Assembly: GCA_964421875.1 (NCBI GenBank)
Contig: CAYQZD010000064.1
Span: 1-20,740, forward strand
Direction: 5' to 3'
Length of the DNA stretch: 20,740 nucleotides
DNA from: CAYQZD01 sp964421875
GTDB taxonomy: Bacteria; Electryoneota; Tariuqbacteria; Tariuqbacterales; Tariuqbacteraceae
Positions within the stretch are counted from its first letter, which is position 1; the number at the start of each line of letters is the position of its first letter. This document shows positions 14,225-20,740 of this stretch, in pieces. The notes beneath the pieces are model-generated. The model had not been told where the DNA came from, made no database searches, and worked only from the letters and a program-made list of their open reading frames with translations. Made by a program: the position numbers and the translations under genes.

Positions 14225-14316
14225 TTTAGCCTGAAAATAGCAGCCGCATATCCCGTGTGCCGTTAATTTTCATCTTAAGTTGCGCGAGATCGCAAAAAAG
14301 ATCCTCGAATGAGGAT
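14225..14316 (-). ncRNA. Structured intergenic element, copy between parA-like gene and ssrA
   Basis: On the minus strand: ATCCTC-ATTC-GAGGAT (14316-14301), GCG-N4-CGC (14293-14284), TGAAAAT-N27-ATTTTCA (14272-14232), then NNNTAAA. Spacings equal those of the 8984-9075 copy. Unlike the other two, it lies 237 nt from the nearest minus-strand start codon and upstream of that gene's promoter, so it would need its own transcript. Read on the plus strand, the first hairpin followed by TTTTTCTT (14317-14324) looks like a weak terminator just before the ssrA promoter. Confidence 0.5.
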
Positions 14317-14321
14317 TTTTC

Positions 14322-14350
14322 TTGATTTTAAACCGAATGTTCTTTAATAT
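14322..14350 (+). promoter_or_regulatory. Promoter of ssrA
   Basis: TTGATT (14322-14327) and TAATAT (14345-14350) are separated by 17 bp and lie 11 bp before the mature tmRNA 5' end at 14362. The short extra leader would be removed by RNase P. Confidence 0.65.
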
Positions 14351-14361
14351 CTTGGTAAAAT

Positions 14362-14722
14362 GGGGACGACCAGGCTTCGACGGAGATATTGAGTCGAAGG
14401 GAAGCAGGCCGAGGTTCCGAGATGCCTCGTTAAATAGCTCGGACAAAAATCAAGTGCCGACGATTATTCGTACGCACTGGCTGCATAATTAAATAGCAGC
14501 CCGTTCCTTGCGAAGTCCGTCTGCCGGCTTCGTGGGGAGCGTCGATTAAAGGTAGGCTGGCTGCGGTGACGCCGATAAACTGCGGTGAGAAATTATCGGC
14601 TGGCTCTCCGAATTGTGTGTCCGTTCGCGGTTTGGAGAGCGAGAAAATAACAACGGACTAAGCCTGTAGAAGTCTTCGGGGCTTGTCTTCGGACGCGGGT
14701 TCGATTCCCGCCGTCTCCACCA
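14362..14722 (+). ncRNA. ssrA: Transfer-messenger RNA (tmRNA)
   Basis: This 361-nt RNA rescues stalled ribosomes. The 5' end GGGGACGACCAGGCTTCGAC and the 3' end with GGTTCGATTCCCGCC and an encoded CCA are diagnostic. The acceptor stem pairs GGGGACG with CGTCTCC (one G-U) before the discriminator A. The tag reading frame resumes at GCC (14456) and reads ADDYSYALAA, ending at TAA (14486-14488). The tag carries the usual ALAA degron. It is a one-piece tmRNA and looks intact. Confidence 0.97.
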
Positions 14723-14733
14723 AGTCTAAGTTA

Positions 14734-14777
14734 GCCCGTCTCTCCAGGATTCAATCCTGGAACGGCGGGTTTTTTTC
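14734..14777 (+). terminator. Intrinsic terminator of ssrA
   Basis: A two-tier stem, CCCG/CGGG enclosing CCAGGAT-TCA-ATCCTGG, is followed by a run of eight T (14770-14777). It begins 12 nt after the tmRNA CCA end. Confidence 0.88.
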
Positions 14778-15472
14778 TCTTCTATTATGTTGCTAATACG
14801 AAAAAAAATGACAATGAAAGAAGCTCGTTCCGCCCCAGCCGGAATCCTGCTTCGTAGGGGCAAACGGAAGTTCGCCATGGTAACCTATCCTGCCGCAGAG
14901 TCCCCGCACTACGTTTGAGAATGCCCCAAATTTGTCATTCCCGCGAAAGCGGGAATCCAGAAGTCATAAATAATAAATAGGATAAAATATTCTGTAAACC
15001 TAATATTTTTAGTTTGTTCCTGTTTTCAGACAAAATGCCCGCACTCTGCGGTTTCGCCGCCGCAAGAATCAGGCAAAATAGAATAAACACCGTTAGGTTA
15101 TGCCTTTAGCATTGCGCAGACCTGACATTTATAATAAAGCCTGACAAATGATAAAAATCGAAAATAAGACTAAACTAAAATCGTTTCTGCGGGTATCTAA
15201 TAAGTGAAAATTGACAAATATCGTAACACTTTATTGATGTGAAGGTGAGTAAATTCTCATAGATCTATGCTCCTATAAATTATAAATATATCTTTTTAAA
15301 TTCGTGTAATCCGTTTAATTCGTTGTGAATATAAGCTCCAAATAAACAAACAGATAACAATATAATACGAAATAGAACCATAATGTTGCCAAAGACCGAT
15401 GTCCCTATGATAAAAATATATTAATCCTAATGACTAAAAAGGCAGCGAACCAGTAACTCAAGAGGACCCTTA
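14778..15472. other. Intergenic region between ssrA and the TonB receptor gene
   Basis: I find no supported gene in these 695 bp. They hold the ATTCCCGC palindrome at 14937-14956, a separated inverted repeat CCGCAGAGT (14893-14901) / ACTCTGCGG (15043-15051), and a perfect 12-bp palindrome CATAGATCTATG (15258-15269). Near 15300-15328 there is a short imperfect repetition of ATTCGTGTAAT-like words. No convincing promoter for the receptor is visible; a TTGACA near 15213 lacks a good -10. Confidence 0.5.
14937..14956. repeat. ATTCCCGC/GCGGGAAT palindromic repeat
   Basis: Perfect 8-bp arms ATTCCCGC and GCGGGAAT flank a GAAA loop. Similar ATTCCC...GGGAAT intergenic palindromes (dRS3-like in Neisseria, and in many environmental genomes) are common dispersed repeats. 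Confidence 0.75.
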
Positions 15473-17899
15473 ATGTACCGACACACTACGCTCTTAATCC
15501 TTTTAACTTTAACCATTGCAGGAAACACATTCTCACAAAGAGTGAGCGGAAGACCAAATGGAATGATAACCGGACAGGTATTCGATTCCTACCTCAAAAC
15601 CCCGGTGGAATACGCCAGCGTGACCATATACAATCAGCACGACAGCAGCCAGCTAACGGGAATAATAACCGATGAACAAGGATTCTTCAAGCTCACAGGG
15701 ATTAGACCGGGACTGTTCTTCATAAAAATATCATTTATGGGATATACCACAAAAACCATCAGTGACATCGTATTGACCAGAGGTTCCTTCCAAATCGACC
15801 TCGGGGATATTCCCCTCGAAAGGTCGGTCACAAGCTTGGAAGATGTTGAAGTGTCCGCAGAAAAACCTTTGCTGGAATACCATATCGACAAAAAAGTGGT
15901 AAATGTCAGCCAGCACTACAGCGCCGCCTCAGGCACCGCCGTCGACATCCTGGAAAACATCCCCTCAGTGACCGTCGATATTGATGGTAATGTCCAGCTA
16001 CGCGGCAGCGGCAATTTCACCGTGCTCATCGACAACCGACCATCGGTGCTGGAAGCCAACGAAGCCCTGGAGCAAATTCCGGCCAGCGCCATAGATAACA
16101 TCGAAATCATCACCAATCCCTCAGCAAAATACGACCCGGAAGGCACCTCCGGCATTATCAACATCATCTTGAAAAAGAACCAGTTGCGGGGAACCGGAGG
16201 GATCGTCAACCTCAACGCAGGATTGAACGATAAATACGGCGGAGATATACTGCTGAACTATCGCCGCGGTATAGTAAGCGCCACCTTCGGCGCCGATTTT
16301 AGAAGAGACTATCATCCGGGAACCTCGGATACGGAGAGCAGAACTACCTATCAGGGAACAACCTCATACATCAATTCCGAGGGTGATTCAAAAAGAGGAA
16401 GGAACGGTGCCGGACTACGGGGAAGCTTGGATTTCAACCTAAGCAGCAGAGACAATCTGGGACTGGGATTCCGCTATGGCTCCAGAGCGATGCTCCGTGA
16501 TGGCGATTATGATTACGATGAATGGTCGGAACCCGCGCTGCAGCATCTGTATTACTTCAACATAAGCGATATGGAACGTACCGGTGATTTTTATGCCGTT
16601 CATACCGATTACCGGCATCGATTCACCGGGAAAGGGCACGAAATATCCGCGATGATCTACTACCATTCCCGCGAGATGGAGGAGGAATCGAAGAATGAAT
16701 TGATAGATGCTGACGGCGACATCACCAGCGGCAGAATCACGCGGGAAGAAGGTCCCGGCAACCGGCTGGGGCTTCGGTTAGACTACACACTCCCGCTCAA
16801 CGGTAAAGATAAATTCGAAGCGGGTTACGAGGGAAGGATGGGTAATTCCGAAGACAACACCAGCCTCCGTGATTTGGATGTCAATTCAGGACAGTACCTG
16901 TTTCAACCCCAGTACAGCCACGATATCGAGTATGAGCGGGACAACCATGCATTATACGCTCTCTACGCCGGCGAATGGGGCGATTTCGGCTGGCAGGGAG
17001 GGCTCAGAGGTGAATACACTTACCGGCTAATCAGCCTGGTCGGTGAAGATGAGGAATTCTCCCTCGACCGCTGGGATTATTTCCCCACCGCTCATATCTC
17101 CTATCAGCTTCCCCGCCGGAAACAGGTGATGGCAAGTTATAGCAGAAGGATAGTCCGACCCCGCGGATACTATCTTGAACCCTTCGAAACCTGGAGCGAC
17201 GCTTATAACGTCAGAATGGGGAATCCCGGCCTCAAACCGGAGTATATCGATTCCTATGAAATGGGATATAAGACCCACTTTAAAAAGAGCTTAGTCTCGT
17301 TCGAAGCATATTACCGGGTGACTCATAACTCCATCGAGAGAGTTCACAGCGTTTACGCCGAAAATGTCACTCTGCACACCGTGGCTAATGTAGGAACCGG
17401 CTACGACACCGGCCTGGAGGTTATGACCAACGGGGATATCCTGCCCGGATGGAACATAAATTTAATGGGCAACCTGTTCAACCACAGGATTGAGGGCGAA
17501 GTTTTTGGTGAATCCTTCAGCAGGGAGAGCTTCAACTGGCGGCTGCGCCTGAACAACGCTTTCAAAGTGACAAAAACCACAAAGCTGCAGATTATCGGGA
17601 CCTACAACAGCCCCTCTGTCACCTCTGAAGGTGAAAGGGCGGAATTCTTCGTCACCGACCTTGCGGTCAAGCAGGAATTCCTGAAAGGAGATTTAACCGC
17701 CACACTACAGTTGCGCGATGTCTTCAGCACCGGTAAATACGAGTTTACTTCGGAGGGGACGGATTTCTATTCCCACCGGTATTACACCAGGGAAGCGCCG
17801 ATGGTTATGCTCAATCTCAGCTATAACATCAACAATTACAAACCGGAGCGTGAAAAGAGGCAGGGATTGAATGACATCGACACCGAAGAAGACTTTTAG
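15473..17899 (+). CDS. TonB-dependent outer-membrane receptor with carboxypeptidase-regulatory-like N-domain
   Basis: This 808-residue outer-membrane receptor imports an unknown ligand using the proton motive force via TonB. A signal peptide covers about residues 1-22 (LLILLTLTIAGNTFSQ). A carboxypeptidase-regulatory-like beta-sandwich (about 30-115; ITGQVFDSYLKTPVEYASVT, DEQGFFKLTGIRPG) precedes the plug. The plug (about 130-235) includes VDILENIPSVTVDIDGN, IEIITNPSAKYDPEG and SGIINIILKK. The rest is a beta-barrel of the OMP_b-brl_3 type found in FCB bacteria, with the typical NPGLKPEYIDSYEMGY stretch. The protein ends in a charged segment and Phe. AGAGGA lies about 6 nt before the ATG. It stands alone, with its own terminator, opposite in strand to the polysaccharide genes, so no functional link to them is evident. 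Confidence 0.93.
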   Translation: MYRHTTLLILLTLTIAGNTFSQRVSGRPNGMITGQVFDSYLKTPVEYASVTIYNQHDSSQLTGIITDEQGFFKLTGIRPGLFFIKISFMGYTTKTISDIVLTRGSFQIDLGDIPLERSVTSLEDVEVSAEKPLLEYHIDKKVVNVSQHYSAASGTAVDILENIPSVTVDIDGNVQLRGSGNFTVLIDNRPSVLEANEALEQIPASAIDNIEIITNPSAKYDPEGTSGIINIILKKNQLRGTGGIVNLNAGLNDKYGGDILLNYRRGIVSATFGADFRRDYHPGTSDTESRTTYQGTTSYINSEGDSKRGRNGAGLRGSLDFNLSSRDNLGLGFRYGSRAMLRDGDYDYDEWSEPALQHLYYFNISDMERTGDFYAVHTDYRHRFTGKGHEISAMIYYHSREMEEESKNELIDADGDITSGRITREEGPGNRLGLRLDYTLPLNGKDKFEAGYEGRMGNSEDNTSLRDLDVNSGQYLFQPQYSHDIEYERDNHALYALYAGEWGDFGWQGGLRGEYTYRLISLVGEDEEFSLDRWDYFPTAHISYQLPRRKQVMASYSRRIVRPRGYYLEPFETWSDAYNVRMGNPGLKPEYIDSYEMGYKTHFKKSLVSFEAYYRVTHNSIERVHSVYAENVTLHTVANVGTGYDTGLEVMTNGDILPGWNINLMGNLFNHRIEGEVFGESFSRESFNWRLRLNNAFKVTKTTKLQIIGTYNSPSVTSEGERAEFFVTDLAVKQEFLKGDLTATLQLRDVFSTGKYEFTSEGTDFYSHRYYTREAPMVMLNLSYNINNYKPEREKRQGLNDIDTEEDF

Positions 17900-17922
17900 A
17901 CCATAATTCACTTAATTTCAAT

Positions 17923-17987
17923 CCGCGATTTCCCTATCGCGGTGAACCTTGATAACGAAGCGCCTCACTTCCGAAGGCGCTTTTTTT
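17923..17987 (+). terminator. Tandem hairpins and intrinsic terminator after the TonB receptor gene
   Basis: A first hairpin CCGCGAT-N6-ATCGCGG (17923-17942) has no T-run. A second, AAGCGCCT-N9-AGGCGCTT (17958-17982), runs into seven T (17981-17987) and is a typical Rho-independent terminator. Together they begin 23 nt after the stop codon. Confidence 0.88.
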
Positions 17988-18229
17988 ATAGCGAACCCTA
18001 ACAGTTGGAAAACAAGTAATAATGAGAAATCTCTGCGGATTGAAAACCTTTTTCTAAACTACAGAAAGACAGGCAAATCCACTTCTTCTGTATATATAGT
18101 CATTCTTGAAGGGCGCGTTTCCCTGTCAAGTCCTGAATCTTATGTAAATTGCTTTCCTTTGCTTTTGGGCAAACTGGCTGACGGAATGCAGCCGTAGGCG
18201 TAATGAAGTTAGCAAGCTAAACGGATTTT
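17988..18229. other. Gap between the TonB receptor terminator and the transposase remnant
   Basis: No gene is supported here; one frame is open on the plus strand but reads through the terminator and has no family resemblance. At 18128-18151 AAGTCCTGAATCTTATGTAAA resembles the inverted right end of the IS remnant (AAGTCTGTATATTTGTGTAAA on the minus strand near 19084-19064) and may be its left terminal repeat. The match is imperfect. Confidence 0.3.
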
Positions 18230-19086
18230 TTAATCCCCCTCGTTTTCCTGGTTCTTTTCCAACAACGACATATCCAGATACCGTTTTCCGGTAGTCCATC
18301 CTTCATCTTTCTCCTGGCAGAGCGCGGAGATGAGCCTTAAACACGATTTTCGATGGGGGATAATGCGTATGACTCTGGTTCTTCGCCTGATCTCTTCGTT
18401 CTGTCTTTCCAGGCAGTTAGAGGTTCGAATCCGTTTCCGATGCTCTTCTGGGAAACTAAAGACGGACAGGATTTCCGGCCCATTTTCTTCTAGCCATCCG
18501 GCAAGCTCCGGGTTTGATTCATACATTCCATCTACCAAGGACTTAAGTCTTTGTTCAGCCTGTTTTTTGTCCGGAGCGCTGAACACATCCTTAAGCGCAG
18601 CCATCGCCCGGCTTCGGTCTTTCTTGCGCAGCTTGGACAGGAAATTCCGCAGGAAATGCGTTTGACACCGCTGCCAAGAGGCGCCGGTGAAATGGCTGTC
18701 GATAGCCTTGCGCATCCCCCGGTGGTCGTCGGATATGACCAACTGAACACCCTTAAGACCGCGAGCAAGCAGATTCTTGAAAAGGTCGCCGTAAGCGGCT
18801 TCATTCTCGCTGTGGGATACCTACACCGCCTGAAAGATACTCTTTCATCTCGCTGTCAATGAACTCTTGTATCACCCCGGAAACAATCTCCCGTAAAAAA
18901 TCGGGATCGTCAAGGTGATATCCATGCAATTCTGCTAAATCTGAACATCTCGGATCTGAACCAATCGCGATTCCTCCTTGTCTCTTAGGAATTAATGCTG
19001 TTTTTCATCCCAAGATACAAGAAAATCGCATTGGCTAAATTTTTTTAACAGCTAAACCCTTTTTACACAAATATACAGACTTAATC
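18128..19086 (-). mobile_element. Degraded IS256-family insertion sequence
   Basis: Boundaries are tentative. The right end TTTTTACACAAATATACAGACTTAATC is the kind of terminal sequence seen in IS256-family elements. The left end is a weaker inverted match at 18128-18151. Inside is a single internally deleted transposase. Total length of about 0.96 kb is shorter than a complete IS256-type element (about 1.3-1.5 kb). No target duplication could be identified. Confidence 0.5.
18230..18970 (-). pseudogene. IS256-family (mutator-type) transposase, internally deleted
   Basis: The C-terminal part (from about 18820 down to 18230) keeps SENEAAYGDLFKNLLARGL, the second catalytic Asp in LVISDDHRGM and the catalytic Glu in NCLERQNEEIRRRTR. 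An upstream fragment in another frame (about 18970 to 18801) reads LHGYHLDDPDFLREIVSG and EFIDSEMKEYLSGG, the usual transposase N-terminus. The two meet at about 18801-18823, where the N-part runs into a TGA and the C-part is preceded by an in-frame TAG. The section between them, including the first catalytic Asp, is missing. AAGGAGG precedes a possible ATT start. The element cannot encode an active transposase. Confidence 0.85.
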
Positions 19087-19095
19087 GATGATAGG

Positions 19096-20740
19096 ATGAA
19101 TTTGGCGATAGGGACATATAATAAGAATGTGGTTCTTTTTTCCGACGGCAGTATGTTTAAGCAATGGGCTTTTCCTCCCAGTACCGATGAGGCCGGATGG
19201 CATCCTATCGATGAGAAATACAGCGCTTTTTACGCAAGAAATCTAGTCAACCGGTATCGGAGTAACGGAGTTTTTGCCCAGGAAGCAAATTGGGGAGACA
19301 AGGGTGTATAGTGTTACCTTTTTGAGAATGAACCTGATGGCAGATTTAATATGGCTTATAATATAGACAAAAATATTCCAGCATTAAGAGAGAAGTTGAA
19401 ATACAATTACGGGATGGTGAAATCGATAGATTCTATATTTATGGTGATAAGTCCAAGTTTCGGGAATCCTCCTGATGATAGTACTGTTATCGCCGGAGTT
19501 CGGGTCATGTATTATGACAGCTTGTACAGTGACCAAAATACCACTATTCCATCCGCCTTGAAAAAATACTGCGATGTTATCGCCCAGCAGATGTTTTCGG
19601 ATTTTGAAAACCCGCTAAAAAATGAAAGACCAGAAAGCATGCTTCATGTGATGGACAGTGTGATGACGGCTAACGGTGACTCAAATAAATTGATAATGAC
19701 CTCTGAAGGACAGTTTAGTGGCAGCAGCGGCGATGATAACGCACCCAAACGCGCGGCTTATTACCCGGCGCGAACCGCCGAATTCTTCGCCGATACTTGC
19801 AAAAGGACTTTCTTATCCACTACCTGGGAAGTCGACACTGAAGTGGAAGTGAACGCGGGCAATGAACTGGTGCTGATGTCCATCAACAGCCAGGCGAAGC
19901 TGTTGAAAGGCTGCCGGGCGGATACCGTGATATATTTCCCAAACTCCGCTGACGATGATTCTGTGGCGGATTTCGTCTTCTACAATCCGAACGACAGCTT
20001 CTATGTTCACCAACTGCCCACCGTCGATGACAGAATGCCCGATGACACCATCCGGGTGGAAGTTTTTTGCGGTGATTCCGCCGCGCTCGATGGCAAACGC
20101 GCTACGGTCTCGCCCCTGACCTACAATTCCGTGGTCAATAACTGGGAACGGGAATACGGCACTGACGACCCCGACCTCGATGTCTATGTCAAGTTCTATC
20201 CGGGGGAACTGGACACTATGCCGCTGTGGGTCACCGAAACCGCCCTGGAGGACAGCGTAACCCTGGAGGTGGAGTTCCCCCACGGAAAATGGTCGCTGAT
20301 TTCCTTTAATATTAAACCACAACAACCTGATATCGACTCCATTTTCTACGGCGTGAGGCGAGTGAGATAAGAAACTATATATGGCAATCATGGCCTTCAG
20401 GTTTACTTGAGAACTGGGATGTGAAGCAGGGATACGGAGTGTATTTAGACGACGACAGCCTAAACCGCAGCGTTACAGTAGTAAATGCTGGTCTGTTCGG
20501 TCCCGACAGCCTTATCCTTATCACCCCGGATTCAGTTGGTGATACAACTTTTTATCATGGTCAAGACAGCCTGGTTATGAATTACAAGCGTTTCTATATC
20601 TCCTACCTTCCCGAAAGGGCGGCGGTGGTCGACAGCGCCTTCAAAGCTCTTATTGATTCCGGTGAAATTCGCTGGATTAGAAATTATCGGCTATGTCCTT
20701 GTATAGTTGTTAGTTATTTGGAATTCTGTAAGTCAGCAAT
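19096..20740 (+). pseudogene. Large secreted/surface-type protein gene, broken by a stop codon and a frameshift, running off the window
   Basis: I do not recognise a named family. Reading begins near the right edge of the IS remnant (ATG 19096; the frame is open back to 19039) and stops at an in-frame TAG (19309-19311). It continues in the same frame (CYLFENEPDG, then the ATG at 19351) to 20370. A shift near 20345 then moves the coding frame by one base: FYGV joins REASEIRNYIWQSWPSGLL and ENWDVKQGYGVYLDDD, which stays open to the window end. The text just before the shift (GKWSLISFNIKP) and after it resembles the recurring 'WNLIS...W...GY' segment of secreted FCB proteins. The amber codon could come from TGG (Trp). 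The absence of a proper N-terminus suggests that the IS cut into the gene. An annotation may show two separate ORFs (19096-19311, 19351-20370). Confidence 0.6.

Noticed and set aside
14225..14316. Sigma-54 promoter in the conserved GGCACACGGGATATGC stretch
   Set aside because: The GG and GC are 12 bp apart instead of 10, and the spacing is not kept in the other two copies.
14723..15472. Genomic island integrated at the ssrA 3' end
   Set aside because: No integrase gene and no second copy of the tmRNA 3' end were seen downstream; the region is non-coding and followed by an ordinary receptor gene.
17949..18197. 82-residue plus-strand frame after the TonB receptor
   Set aside because: It begins inside the receptor's terminator hairpin, has no Shine-Dalgarno and resembles no family.
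1..20740. CRISPR array
   Set aside because: No set of direct repeats with regular spacers is present; the three structured elements are kilobases apart.

Overview
The window looks like part of a chromosome from a Gram-negative, probably FCB-type bacterium. That inference rests on a TonB-dependent receptor with an N-terminal carboxypeptidase-regulatory-like domain, an outer-membrane Wza-type exporter carrying FG-GAP/VCBS repeats, and low-complexity secreted-protein sequence at the right end. I cannot name a species; an uncultured phylum of the KSB1/Zixibacteria kind is a guess. Many minus-strand genes start with TTG or GTG.

Positions 1-14000 hold one long minus-strand gene series, read right to left. 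It begins with a MerR-HTH/ParA-like ATPase fusion behind a near-consensus promoter (14066-14094). Next comes a cassette of an ER-type (S26B) signal peptidase, an NTP_transf_5 nucleotidyltransferase-like protein, a PqqD-like protein and an HPr-kinase-like protein. An ExeA-type AAA ATPase follows, then an HD-GYP protein with a degenerate receiver and a stand-alone CheY-like receiver. The series ends with the polysaccharide export machinery: an unusual Wza-type lipoprotein (7-bladed propeller, OmpA, poly-export, SLBB), a Wzc-type co-polymerase/BY-kinase, and an O-antigen-ligase/polymerase-like gene that breaks off at its conserved NTLG motif. ExeA-type ATPase, Wza, Wzc and polymerase together are typical of exopolysaccharide loci of the PEP-CTERM/exosortase kind. 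No glycosyltransferase or exosortase is visible, so the rest of the locus probably lies left of position 1.

The most novel signal is a roughly 90-nt structured element in three copies (6385-6479, 8984-9075, 14225-14316), all in the same orientation. Each has three potential stems with almost identical spacing, and the first hairpin shows compensatory changes. Two copies sit 35-39 nt upstream of the start codons of the Wza fusion and the HD-GYP gene, where a leader regulatory RNA would lie. The third lies between the parA-like gene and ssrA.

Positions 14322-14777 hold ssrA (tmRNA, tag ADDYSYALAA) with its promoter and terminator. About 700 bp of mostly non-coding DNA with a common ATTCCCGC palindrome follows. 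A complete TonB-dependent receptor (15473-17899) ends in a clear terminator.

The right end is decaying. An internally deleted IS256-family transposase (18230-18970) abuts the 5' end of a secreted-protein-like gene (19096 to the end of the window), which carries an in-frame amber codon and a frameshift.
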